This document shows positions 25,280-36,496 of a DNA stretch of 64,000 nucleotides, piece after piece; within the stretch, counting starts at the first letter, position 1, and the number at the start of each line of letters is the position of its first letter. Position numbers and translations under genes: made by a program. Origin of the DNA: Gnetum montanum (Eukaryota > Streptophyta > Gnetopsida > Gnetales > Gnetaceae); the NCBI GenBank assembly GCA_015680685.1, contig MNCI01027040.1:4031-68030 (forward strand), given 5' to 3'. The notes under the pieces are model-generated. The model worked only from the letters and a program-made list of their open reading frames with translations, did not search any database and was not told where the DNA came from.

Positions 25280-26350
25280 TTAATTTGTTGGATGTTGACT
25301 AGCTATTTCTTGTTTGGGCTCTTTGGTTTATAGATCATCATGACCCTTGAAGGAAAAGTTTCATAAATGATATAAGGTCCTTTTCACAATGTCTAGAACT
25401 TAGGTCATTGAGGTACATATGAGGTGTTTCAATACAGAACCTTATCTCCTAGTTGAAATTTAACTTTTCTAATTTCTATGTCATGATGATTTTTGTTATA
25501 AGCCTTGTGAGGCTCATTAGATGATAAGGCCACTAATCATTTTTTATCTAGCAAGTTGACATTCATCAGTCATTCTTTTTGGGCTAGACTTAAGTCAAGG
25601 TCAAGGTCACAACCCATTTAAAGTGTACAAATTTTAGATTGAATAGGAAGTGTTGGTAGTTTGTCGTACACAAGCTCATAGGGAGAGTAGCCTATAGGAA
25701 GTTTCCAAGTTGAGTGATAGGCCTAAAGAGCATTGTTGAGTTTTGTTCTCTAGTCCTTTCTATACTTGTTAATAGTTCTTGTTAGTATACTTTTGATTTC
25801 CCTAATGGTAATCTCAGCTTGACCATTAGCTTGGAAATGGTAAGGTGTTGTGAGTTTATGTTCAACCCCTAAGTTTTGCATGAGCTTCTAAAAAGTAGTG
25901 CTTGTAAAATGAGTTCTATTGTCAGAAATCAATGCATGTGGCACACCAAACCTATTTACAACATTTTGTTGTACAAACCAAGTAGTAGTAGAGAATGTAT
26001 AGTCAATGATAGCTACTACTTCTACCCATTTCGTATAATAGCCAATAACAACTATGATGTACACCTTTCCATTTGACATGGGCATGATGGAACCCATGAA
26101 ATCAATGCCCCAAATGTCAAATGGTTCTAATAATTGAATCCATTGTTGAGATTCCTCCATTTGAGTAGTCATTCTACCATCCTGTTGGCATCGTTCACAA
26201 GAGCAGATGAAATGGTGAACATCCTTAAAGAGTGTTGGCCAATAGTACCCTACCATCATGATTTTAATGATCATGCATCTCCAAGCATAGTGTCTTCCAC
26301 AAGGACCTTCACAAGCATCTTAGAGAATGTGTAGTTAATTGGCATCAAGG
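25280..26350 (-). pseudogene. Element 1 integrase (broken)
   Basis: Integrase inserts the retrotransposon cDNA into nuclear DNA. An open 128-codon piece (25888-26274) has the end of the H2C2 zinc domain (GYYWPTLFKDVHHF then CSCERCQ) followed by the catalytic core: DIWGIDFMG carries the first Asp and LISDNRTHF the second. SDNR replaces the usual SDNG. The catalytic Glu region and the C-terminal domain continue left to about 25280 with stops. The upstream part of the zinc domain lies at about 26275-26345, again with stops. Known family role; loss of function is inferred from the breaks. Confidence 0.85.
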
Positions 26351-26599
26351 AAATACCAATGAACCAGGCCATCAACATAGACCTTGTAGAGGTTTCTATT
26401 TATCTCCATGAAGTTCTATACCTGGTGAAGAAACTATTGTTTCCTTTGGTTGTCCAACCCTTGTGGCATCTCCTAAGTGATAATATAGGTGAGAATATTA
26501 TCATACCATTTTGGCTCATTGGACATTTGTTTAGTTATTACTCTAGCAAAGATGATTTCATTAGGAAATGTATCAGATAATGGGCTTTCTTCCTCTTTT

Positions 26600-26900
26600 T
26601 CATTCCATTGAAATTAACACAAGTGATCAGCGATCACATTCTCAGTGCTCTTTCAATCTACCATCATAAGATCAAACTCTTGCAATATCACTAGTCACCG
26701 CATGACATGGGGGCTCACCATTGGCTTGTTCATTAGAAAGCATATGGAACTATGGTCTATGTGCAAAAACACCTTGTATCCAAGCACATAATGCATGAAT
26801 TTCTCTAGAGCAAACACCACTACCATCAATTTTTTTTCTATAGTGGTGTAGTTCAATTGTGCACCCATAATGCTTTGGCTAGCGTAGTGGTTGTAGTATG
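26600..26900 (-). pseudogene. Element 1 RNase H (broken)
   Basis: RNase H degrades the RNA strand of the RNA:DNA hybrid during reverse transcription. The minus-strand translation of this stretch parallels the better-preserved RNase H of element 2 (39935-40150), including the words for FALEKFMH, VLGYKVFVH and the LIL..FD segment. Stops and substitutions interrupt it. It lies between reverse transcriptase and integrase, as in Ty3 elements. Confidence 0.75.
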
Positions 26901-26999
26901 GACATTTCGTATCATCTAACTACATTAGCATAGCTTCCAAAGAATAATTTGATGCATCTATCATGATGTGAAATGGTTTGGACTAATTAGGTGCTTGTA

Positions 27000-28060
27000 G
27001 AATTGGAGTTTCCATAAGCCTTTCTTTTAGTTCCTGGAATTCTTTTCACATTCCGGGGTCCTAACAAAAGGTGCATCTTTCTTTGTTAGTTCAACTAATA
27101 GTTTTATGATCTTAAAGGAATTTTCTATGAATTGCTGATAGTAGCCAATATGTCCAAGGAATGATTGAACATATTTAACTATTTCTAGTTCGTGGGTTAT
27201 TCCTTGGATGATCCTTATTTTTTTAGGGTCCTACTACTTGTGATATTTTGTGCCCCAATACAATGTCCTCCTAGACCATGAGGTGAATTTTCTGCCAGTT
27301 GAGCTACAAGTTAGTTTCAATACATCATTTTAGCACTTTCTCAAGGTGGTATAGGGCTTGCTCAAATGTAGCTTCATCGGTGGAGAAGTCATTCATGAAG
27401 ACTTCTACATCATTACCAATCTATTATTGAAAGATGCTTAGGACTAGGCATTGAAATGTGGTAGGGGCATTGCATAGACCAAATGGCATCTTACAATATG
27501 TAAAAGTCCCCCAAGGACTTATGAATGTTGTTTTTGCCTAGTATTTTTGTGCAATTTGAATTTGGTTATAGCTACTATAACCATCTAGAAATTTGTAGTA
27601 GTAATGCCTTGATATTTTGTCAAGCACCTAGTTAACAAATGGCAACAAAAAGTGATCCTTGAATGTTACCATATCCAGCAACTTAAAATTGATGCAAACT
27701 CACCACTTATCATCCTTCTTTGGTACAATTACAAGTGGACTAACCCACTTCCTATCTGCAATGGAATAGATGAACCCTACCTTGAGGAGTTTCTCGATTG
27801 CCTCCTTGATGATTTGCTTCAATTTTGGGTTCAACCACCTTTGTGGCTATTGTTTTGGCTTCATGGATGGGTTGGTGTAAATGCAATATTGACATATCCT
27901 AGGATCAGTTCCTATGAGTTCAAGATAATACCAAGAAAAATTTACTGACCATCTTTCAACTACCTTCAACAGCATCTCTTTCTGTTTTGGATCAAGTCTT
28001 CCATTGATTATAACCAGCTTCTTATTTTTCAAAAATACATATTCCATTCAAGCCAATAGC
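27000..28060 (-). pseudogene. Element 1 reverse transcriptase (broken, active site FMND)
   Basis: Reverse transcriptase copies the element RNA into DNA. On the minus strand the catalytic box at 27385-27408 reads VEVFMNDFS, where this family normally has two adjacent aspartates, so the first is Asn. Further right are remnants of the MPFGL region (about 27480-27500) and the N-terminal finger region to about 28050. Several stops break the frame. The active-site change alone should abolish catalysis. Confidence 0.85.
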
Positions 28061-28369
28061 ATTTTTACTTCAAGGGACTATTGGTTGAAGTTCTTAAGAA
28101 TTTCCAACTCTTCCCAATAGGTATCATTGTTTATATCATCAAAGAGTTGGTGATGAACTTGCTCTAGTTCATCCATGGTTATGACATTCACATGTCAGGC
28201 TCTTAGCTAGTTCCATGCATAGTGTGTTGCTTTTGAAATTAGTGATCAACCACTAAGTCACCTCCTATTTTGTGACTACTGTGTATAGACACCTTTAAAT
28301 TTCTACTTCTAGTACACACTACTTACATGTAGAGATGGATGCTTGCTTGATGGCCCAAAGTTTCTACAC

Positions 28370-28810
28370 ACAATTGCATGTGCTATTGCTGTATAAAATG
28401 CATGGGACTCTCTTCTTCTTGATCTTTCCAAATGCATTTTCTTAAAATATTTCTAGGGAAAGATCTCTGATGGCCATTCTTGCATCTATGGTGCTTAGTC
28501 ATGTTCTTCCCATTATGATTGGAAACTCCCCTTTGAAGTTCTCCACTTTGATTACTAGGAAGTTGGTAGGATATGACCATCCATAGATAGTGGTCATAAT
28601 GTCTTCTACCAGTCCCAATGGAATAGTGATGGACTAGTCTACAGATTCCAATATGATGTTTCTCTTCTTAAGAGGAGGTAGGTTCTAGGCAATGTACATC
28701 TCATGAGAAATCAAATTGACACCAAAACATGAATCGAGAAAAGCCTTGCATGGTTTGTTCCTAACAATCTATAAATAAATCAGAGGACTTCCAAGATTAG
28801 CTAATTTCCT
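28370..28810 (-). pseudogene. Element 1 aspartic protease (broken, DSC)
   Basis: Retroviral-type aspartic protease matures the Gag-Pol polyprotein. At 28728-28736 the active-site triplet reads D-S-C instead of D-S-G, followed by FGVNLIS. A TAG stop precedes it in the LIYL-stop-IV segment. The downstream part at about 28440-28590 corresponds to the WSYP and IMGR-type segment seen intact in element 2. Element 3 keeps DSG at the same place. Confidence 0.8.
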
Positions 28811-28899
28811 GGGAAGGTTTCCAACATAGATTCAATCAGACATGGTGTGAGTTAGCATGATGGTATGGATCCTTGGTAGAGTTTGGTTTGAAGGAGGCC

Positions 28900-31400
28900 T
28901 GAAGGAATTAGATATGGAGAAAGAGGAAAAAGTAGGGTTGTCAACTACAGGTATAGGTGAAGGCTTAGGTAGACTATGGGATCAAAAGAAAGGTCTTTTT
29001 TCTGATCATGCATTCAACCCCTCTAATTGATGATTAGGTTACAAATTAACAACCCTTGTAGCATTGCATTGTTATGGTTGAGTAGGCAGTTCACCTTGCA
29101 TTGGTGGAGTAGGTGGTAGCTATGAAAATGGGGGAGAAGTGTGTGCAAGGATAGGAGGAGGATAAGGATAGGGAACAACATCCATTTTTTCATGTAGAGA
29201 TGGAGTTTGATAATAGTTATAAGGATGGTAGTAAAGTTGTAACTAAAAAATGTGATTGGAAGAGTCACGTGAAGACATGGGTTACTAAACATGATAACCA
29301 TATGGATCAGGCTACCAATTTTTGCTACCATTTTTGGTACTATTCGTACAATTGTAGTGGAGATCCACTTAGATAATATGGTTATTGTTGGTAGAAATAC
29401 CTTAGATTACCTTGAGGATAAGGCAACCTCCTGGATGTAAGGCATAAACCCTACACTCCTAAAGATATGACACAATGGGGCAACATCCCTTAGGATGTTC
29501 ATACTGGTAAACATCACATCCATGATCATCATCTGATTCATTGTCCACAACCTCTTCTATTGAAAACATTTTGCCCTTAGCTTTGTAATATTCACATTTA
29601 GCTTCTTTGTGTCTCTTGCACTCATGATCACTACCTTGTTCTTAGGACTCTTTAGCAATTTTGAGGATAGCTTAAAATTGGCTATCCATGGAGTCTATTA
29701 ACTAATCAACCTTGGCCATAAGTTTAGATTGGAATTGTTGAATTTTCAAGGCATTTTTATGGACCCCCTTGTTAAATACGAATTCATCCTCACTATCACA
29801 AAATTGAACATTTATCTTGCAAATGGAAGGATCATGGTTGTACTCCTCTCACTTTCTATTTTTTGTAGTTCACCCTCCTCTTTGGTGACCTACTCTATTA
29901 ACCTTTGTACTTGATGGATAGTTACTTCTAACAATCACCCTTGGGAATAGACACCAAGGGTTTTCCTCATTTCATTACGAATCCCATCTACAATGTGATG
30001 GAGTTGAGCTAATTGAGAATAACCATGGCTAGGGAATTTGTACATTAAGGCATAATATCAACCAATGGTGGCATCTAAGGGTTTGTGTGCTCCTCGTTTT
30101 CACCCTTGAATTTTCTTCCTTAAGTTGGATACTCAGGAGTACGTTTGGTACTTATCATTAAACATTTCAATCATGGTATTCCATCATCTAATAGATTTTG
30201 GTTCTAAGAACCAATACTAGTTCTTTGCTTGTTTGATGAGTGCCTGATAAATAACTTTAGTTTCTACCATTTGTTCTCTATGTTTTGCAAGGCACATGCA
30301 TCTTGGAAAGCTTGAAGATGATTCTACAGATTAGAGTTATATCCTCCTTAAAATCAAGGAATATTATTAATGTCTAATCATTTGATCCAACTATCTTTCA
30401 CATGCTTTGTTGGAATTCTAACTACCTTTGTAATGTTAAGCATACTTCAAGTAGTAAATAGAGGCTCATCAAGGCTTTGATCATGGTGCCTAAAATTCAC
30501 TCTACTACCCCTTCATTCATGGAAATGTGCTTCTCTTGAATGTCTATGTTCTTGATCTTNGCTCTACTACCCCTTCATTCATGGAAATGTGCTTCTCTTG
30601 AATGTCTATGTTCTTGATCTTTCCTATCTCAATAGTCCCTTTAGTCATGTTGGTTCCATTGGTCATTTTTTTCATTTTGGTTACCTCCATCTTAATCTCA
30701 CTTTTTGCAGTTATGGTTGGAGCTAGAAGATGATGATGAAGGAGAAGAGGAAGGAGAACTAGCATCATCATGATGCCTGGTACTGCCTCTTGAGTGACCA
30801 TGACCACAATCTTGATCATGCTTCTTGTTGGCATCCTTGTCTTGACTTGCCCCTCCAAATCCTGCTTTGTCATTAGATCCCTTGTTACTAAAATTAGGAT
30901 TGTGAACTATGGAGTGTAGATTCTAGTTGTGATCTTTATCACAAAAGTTAAAGAAAAGAGTGTCATTGAATGAAAGATCCCCATAGAAGGGTTCCCCACT
31001 AGCTTGTTGGTACAATAAGAATGAAAAATCATTATGTCCTTATTCCTTCAAAAGTTCATAGTGTTGCTCTAGCTGCTGATCTTACAGGCATTGTGCTTCT
31101 GTGGGATGATAATCCTTGGTGTTGATATCTTCCACAATATATTACCCATGGAGGTCTTCAAGACCACATCATGCAATAATTTGATAAAGCATTGCAAGGG
31201 TAGCATGATTGGGCAAAAACACAATGTTACCCTCCATGTCACGCCACTGCAGCTATTCATCCTGGTGTAAAATGAAGGTGAAGTTTGGAACATACTCATT
31301 AGGATGAGTATATTAATTCAGTACTATTGAGGATTTGATGGATGAGTGTTATCAAGCTTGGGTGGAGAAGCACTCTTGTGAGAAGAAGAAATTGTTGATT
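28900..31400 (-). pseudogene. Element 1 gag (broken)
   Basis: Gag forms the cytoplasmic virus-like particle and binds element RNA. On the minus strand, the N-terminal part (31069-31299 and neighbouring frames) matches the segment of element 3 gag containing TFILHQDEQMHWRDLFGN. The middle (30300-30900) is charged and low-complexity. A zinc-knuckle remnant at 29477-29518 reads C-D-V-Y-Q-Y-E-H-P-K-G-C-C-P, with Tyr in place of the second Cys. A proline-rich segment follows (29023-29331). Stops and frameshifts are frequent, and the gag start codon near 31390 is lost. Confidence 0.75.
30501..30621. other. Assembly artefact: 59-bp duplication around a single N
   Basis: Bases 30501-30559 (starting TCTACTACCCC, ending TTCTTGATCTT) recur exactly at 30563-30621, with N plus GC between. 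A perfect short duplication around a single N, in otherwise strongly diverged DNA, points to an unmerged contig overlap, not biology. The corresponding place in element 2 (about 43885-43950) has one copy. Confidence 0.85.
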
Positions 31401-31532
31401 AGTGAAACAAAAATCACACTGTGCTCTAAGAATTTGTTGTAGTAATTGTGAAATAAGATATGACTCTTAGGTTCATTCCAACAATTATATACTTTCATTG
31501 GCTCCTAGATAGCACACAAAACAACAAAAAGG

Positions 31533-31552
31533 TCCCCCAAAAATAACACTAA
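31533..31552 (-). other. Element 1 primer binding site (decayed)
   Basis: Directly inside the right LTR, the minus strand reads TTAGTGTTATTTTTGGGGG. It aligns with the element 3 site TGGTGCCACTGCTGGGGA through mostly C-to-T and G-to-A changes. It is recognised only by position and by comparison. Confidence 0.55.
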
Positions 31553-32378
31553 TGATGAGCAACAAGGTACCCCTACACCCAACCATATAAATCATTAAGG
31601 CATTACGTGCGATTTGGTCAAATTCTATGGACCTATAGTTTTCTCATATATTATTTCCTCTAGGAAGTGAAATGGCATTGAGAAAATTCATTGTCTTCCT
31701 AACTGCACTTGAGAGGTTCAAGGGTATGGTTTAAGTTTAATTAATGTATATGAATTTTTATCATTTTATGTTTTATGTATGTAATTTCCTGCAATAAGAT
31801 TAAAGGGTAGAGTAGATTGAAACTAATGTTTATTACCTAGCTAGCCTAACACAAGTAACTACCCCACTTTCTTGAACACATATAGCACTACTAGGCTTCC
31901 AAACATTAAGCATTGTTGGGTTACCAAGTACTATATGAATGCTCAAAGTGGTCATGCTCATGTTCATTAACTACTAGAATTAAATTGCTTAATTGAAATG
32001 CATTAAAATAAAGAGCAAGAAAGTAAAATGCATTGAACAAAATATTAAGCTATTTTCAATGCTACAAGGATTTCCAAAATATTTTGTTTTATTCCCATCA
32101 CACTACTGTGCTCAGGTACAGCAGTGCTTGAACAAAGAACCATACATACATTAGACTCCTTTTGTAGGCACTCAGAAAATATTCTAACTCTAAGGAAAAT
32201 AAACTCCAAGAGCTTCACTAGCTTGCCTAAAAAATGAAACTAAAACTATTGATAAAATGACTTAAAATGGAAGCCTAGGTGTAGTATTTATAGACTTGGG
32301 GAATATACCCCAACATCAGATCCAAGCTCCGATGTCACGTATGCAATGTTGCAACTGATACAAAATGGTGATTCATCA
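31553..32378 (-). repeat. 5' LTR of element 1
   Basis: It starts TGATGAGCAACAAGGTACC and ends GGTGATTCATCA, pairing with 22345-23197. TATA in reverse complement is at 32285-32292. A short inverted-repeat region with CACGTATGC lies at about 32300-32360. Followed directly by TAAAG. Confidence 0.88.
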
Positions 32379-32383
32379 TAAAG
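32379..32383. repeat. Target site duplication of element 1, right (TAAAG)
   Basis: Exact match to 22340-22344. Confidence 0.9.
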
Positions 32384-32694
32384 AAAGGAGAGGAGCTAAG
32401 ATATTGAGATTATCATCCAACACTACTCATTATACATAGCAAAAGAAGGATTCATTTTGCCTTATTACTAAGATTTCTTACTTACCAAAAACAATTAATT
32501 ACAATATTAGACTACTGCTCAAGTCAAATTTCTTTTTAATTTGTTCTTTTTTGTAGTAGTCACAATCTTCCCTTGTCACTCTTCTTTTTTTCAACTACAA
32601 CCTTCTTATGTTGCTGTTTATTTGTTGCTTCAGCCATAATCTTCTTTTATTTTTATTCTTCTTTTCTTTTAGCCATTATCTTGTTGTTCATTTG
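32384..32694. repeat. Degenerate microrepeat region (pre-insertion target)
   Basis: After about 130 bp of AT-rich flank, words of the type CAACTACAACCTTCTT, AGCCATAATCTTCTT and TTGTTGTTCATTTG recur every ~40-50 bp. The same words continue after the LINE and element 2 at 45717-45830 (TATAATCTTC, GTTGTTCATC, TAGCCACAGTCATC), so both insertions appear to have landed in one microrepeat array. Confidence 0.6.
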
Positions 32695-35606
32695 TTTTTT
32701 TTTTTTTGGAAAAAATATTCATGATTATATTACTAAATAGTGTGAAAAAACTATACAATTGAGTATATTTTGTACATTGCGTGAGGGGGGTGGGGGATGG
32801 TAACACCCTCCAACATGGGATCTTAACCCCCCAAACCATCCAAAGGTCAGATAGACCATTGGCCTTGAAAATTCTTTCAAAGATAAAAACCCTACCCAAC
32901 CAGCAACTATCAAAACTCAAAGCCCCATGAGCCGCTCCACAAGCACCCAACAACTAAGACATAAAATTGAAGAAACTTAAAACATTTTGTGGGACCCCCA
33001 AATCCTCCCAAGCTACAAACATGCCACAGAAATTTAAATAGATCTAGACAAGCATAATTAGGGACTTCTTAATTATGGATATCGTTCAACACCTCTTGAT
33101 GGTGATCTGAATCCATAAAAATGGTTACCTATTATAAGTCTTTGAAAGAAGCCTCTTTCTTGGCATAGTTGTTGGCCATCCCTTTTTCATTAGGCTAGAG
33201 ATTGAAAGAGGATCTTCAAATGTGTTGGTGAAGAACCAACTAGGTAGTACCTCTATGCTATTTACATAGTGAATTCAAAAAGAACTTGGGAAAATTCATG
33301 TGAGGCCCGAATCTCATACACTTCAACAACGTGAAGTGTGAGCTTTGGAGTTTGGAAACATTTTCAAATTGGACTATAAAATGATCCACAAGTTTAGCTA
33401 CTTGTCTCTAGATTAGTGGTAGCATTGACTTTGACACTTGGCCAGTCCTGATATATATGAAACCATGTCATTGGAAAACATTTTGGCATCCTGTCTTCCA
33501 CACACCATTGGTAGCATAATTTCTCCCATGGCCAGGGTCCCTTACAACATTTCCAGTGCTGGTTCCATAAGCATAATTTGAACCCTACAAAAAATGGTAA
33601 CTTTTCCATTCCAATTAGTGAAAAAAATAATCATCTACTAATGTTGAATCCACCTCTAGAAGAGGTAGAACCTCATTCCATCTAACTCATTCCACTAGCT
33701 ACCATAGCTCTTAGTTAGCGTAGTAGGCCACGTAGGGCAGCTTGAAAGTTAGCACCACTTCTATGGCTATCGTCACTTCCTACCATGCATGCGTAGCTTG
33801 GAATGTGATCCACACTAGTGGAAAAGCTTGTTGCACTCTAAACATTACATAGTTCTAAATCTTCCATACCTCCCAAAGTATTATCATTGCATTTGAATCC
33901 CCACTTAAGCTAACTGGCCCATGCAAATCCACAGCTTATGAAGTATCTTGTACATAAGGGCATTGATAAGTGAAATGTAGCACTGTCTCAGAGTTAATGG
34001 AATATAATGGACATTCATCATTAATTAATAACACCTACCACCTGAAAACCATACTCACAGGAAGAGCATTATGAGTAATGAGTGAAAGGGAGGCCTTGAT
34101 TTTCTTTGGTAACCAGCCTCACCAAATATTCTTCTAACCTTTCATCAATAGATATTGCTCCCGAGTGATCCATCGTGGAGGCTTCCCATAGTAGACCTTG
34201 TGCCAGCATGAATTATGCATGTTTGCAAAGTGTCTTCCACATCAACAAGTCATGTTGTCCCACTTCCCAGTGCCTATACTTTCATGCCATTATTCTAATC
34301 CAGTGGGTGGCTCCCTCTTGATTTTGAAAATAATCATGTTATGAACCATTGACGATCCGGCATGAGTTCATCCTCAAATTTGAAAATTTGTAACCCACCT
34401 GCCTCCTAAGGTTGTATGATGGTTTCCCAACCAATTAAAGTATTTAGCTACTCCCTCTTTTCCTAGACCAAATAAAATTACATATCAACTGATTAATCCT
34501 CTAAACAATGACCTATGAGGGAGAAGCCAACAAGGGCAAAAACCTTGCAATAGTGGGAAGGACCCCCAAAGAAAGGATAATCCTACCTTGGCCCAGTGCC
34601 CAATGCAAGCTTTCATCTTTTGCATCAACTTGTGCGATGTATGCTTCCTCACCTATTCAAAGAGGAGGATACCTAGATAATAATCTTGAACAATTCCACA
34701 TAGGATTCCTAGCACCTACAAAATATGGCTCCCTATCCTAGCATTAACATTGATTACATGGAGCAAAACGTTTCCCAAAATATGGCTCCCTACCTTGACA
34801 TTAACATTGATTAAATGGAGAAAAAATTTTCCTTGATTAATCTCTAAACTAATCTCTTGGACCATGCGTTGAAGAGCTTGGTTGATCCCTAGTGATTATG
34901 TAACCATTTACTTAGAAAGTAGCATAATATCATCAATGTAATGCTCAACCAAACATTCTACACCCGCAATCTAAAGTCCTCAAATGCCCTCAACCTTTCA
35001 ATAAGATTTCAAAGTAACCATTGCAATGATGAAAGACAAAGGAGAAAGCAAGTTCCCCTACCTCAGTCCTCTACCAATGGATGACAACTCCCAAAACATC
35101 TTTCCAACATCAAAGGAAAATACCCTAGAAGCCTATATGTGGATGCACAAACTAACAAAATCTAGATCAAATCCATTATTGATCATAATTATGAATAATG
35201 CTTCCCAACTCACTATATCATAGGCCTTTGTAATATTGAGTTTCAGGCACATCCCTAGAAATTTGACTTCCCTCATGGCATGAATAACTTCTTGCATCAA
35301 TATCACTTGATCTTGCTAGAACTGATCTTGAATAAATCTTGCTTGGTGTTCAACAACTAGCTTCGAAATGATAGGAACTAAACAATGCAAAAAAATATTT
35401 AAAAAGATTTGGATCAGCACATTATGAATCCCAATAGACCTAAAATGCACTAGATTCAACAGATTAGGTTGCTTGAAGATAACAATAATCCTAGAATAGT
35501 TAAGCTACTATCTGGCCTATCATCTCCCCAGCATTAAGTTGAAAGCATCCAACATGTTTTGTTCAAAAAGGTCTGAAAACTCCAAAAAAAAATTCAATAC
35601 TTCATC
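32695..35606 (-). mobile_element. L1-type LINE, 5'-truncated, inactive
   Basis: The left end is a T run (32695-32707), the poly-A tail of a minus-strand LINE. The right end is at about 35606. CATTTGTT lies on both sides (32689-32696 and 35607-35614), a likely target duplication. Minus-strand translation gives the reverse transcriptase (see separate entry) and a C-terminal tail ending near 32700. The endonuclease domain is missing, so the copy was truncated on insertion. About 2.9 kb remain of an element usually around 6 kb. Confidence 0.85.
33900..35450 (-). pseudogene. LINE reverse transcriptase (broken)
   Basis: LINE reverse transcriptase primes on nicked chromosomal DNA and copies the element RNA. 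On the minus strand, in order: QEVIHAMRE then LKLNITKAYD (35217-35246; family form LKLD.SKAYD), a segment reading SWEALF, then GLR-stop-GNLLSP (35039-35074; family form GLRQGDPLSP), and YIDD (34929-34940), corresponding to the catalytic ADD box. A stop and an Asn replace residues of the GLRQGD block, and other stops occur. The order and spacing are those of L1-type reverse transcriptases. The C-terminal domain follows to about 33000. Confidence 0.85.
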
Positions 35607-35619
35607 CATTTGTTACTTC

Positions 35620-35624
35620 AACTA
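35620..35624. repeat. Target site duplication of element 2, left (AACTA)
   Basis: AACTA precedes TGATGA; AGCTA follows the right LTR at 45717-45721, four of five bases matching. Confidence 0.65.
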
Positions 35625-36496
35625 TGATGAGTGGTGAGGTACCCCTACATCCAACCATACAAATCACTAAGGCATTCACATGTGATCTAGTCAAATTCCA
35701 TGGACCTATAGTTCTTTAGTGCACTAGTTCCTCTAGGAAGTGAAATGGGCATTGAGAATGTTCATTGTCTTTCCAACTACACTTGTGGAGCTTAAGGGTA
35801 TGATTCAAGTGTAATTGAGATACATGATTTTTATCATGTTATGTTTTATAAGTTTAATCACCTAAAATAAGAATAAAAGATAAAATAATTTAAGATCTAA
35901 TTCATTTACTACCTAGCTAGTCTAACACAAGTAGACATCCCACTTTCCAAGACACATCCTGAACACATATAGTGCTACTGGGCTACCAAACATTAAGCAT
36001 TTTTGGGTTGTCAAATACTATATGTATGCTCATAGTGGTCTTGCTTGTGTTAATTAATAGCTAGAAATTAATTACTTAATTTAAATTCATTAAAGTAAAG
36101 TGCATGAAAGTAAAGTACATTAAAGAAAATGTTAATCTATTCTCAATGCTGCAAGGATTATCAAAAGAGTTCATTTTTATTCCCATCACACTGCTGTGCT
36201 TAGGTACATCAGTGTTCAAACAAAGATCCATATACACTTAGAGTCCTATTGTAGGCAATCAAAAAATATTCTAACTTTGGAGAAAACAAACATCAAGATC
36301 TTTGCTACTCTAACTAAAAAAATACAAAAATAACTAACTTGAAATCATGAGCCCAAGCACTATATTTATAGGCAAGTGTATACCCCCCAACATCAAATAC
36401 CCAACACCACATCTTAGTTCCAACATTGGATACCCGATGTTGAGGCTCTAACATTGGATACTTGACATCGAAGCAAATGAAGAAATGTGCTTATCA
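35625..36496 (-). repeat. 3' LTR of element 2
   Basis: It begins TGATGAGTGGTGAGGTACC and ends TGTGCTTATCA. TATATTTATA at 36361-36370 is the TATA box in reverse complement. The U3 inverted repeats with arms CAACAT…ATGTTG lie at about 36390-36475 in two to three copies. TACCCCCA (the polypurine tract on the minus strand) follows. Confidence 0.88.

Larger units (their letters stand above)
22345..32378 (-). mobile_element. Athila-like LTR retrotransposon, element 1 (complete, inactive)
   Basis: A 10,034-bp insertion bounded by two alignable LTRs (22345-23197 and 31553-32378) and an exact TAAAG target duplication. Reading on the minus strand, the order is 5' LTR, decayed tRNA-Asp-type primer site, gag, protease, reverse transcriptase, RNase H, integrase, a long non-coding 3' region, polypurine tract and 3' LTR. 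The domain order is that of Ty3 (Metaviridae); the RNase H and integrase wording and the tRNA-Asp-type primer site fit the Athila branch. Every domain carries stops or frameshifts, and the protease and reverse transcriptase active sites are mutated, so it cannot encode its own mobility. No envelope-like frame was found between integrase and 3' LTR. Confidence 0.9.

Noticed and set aside
34508-35223. Plus-strand open frames within the LINE
   Set aside because: Antisense to the LINE reverse transcriptase remnant; no independent support.
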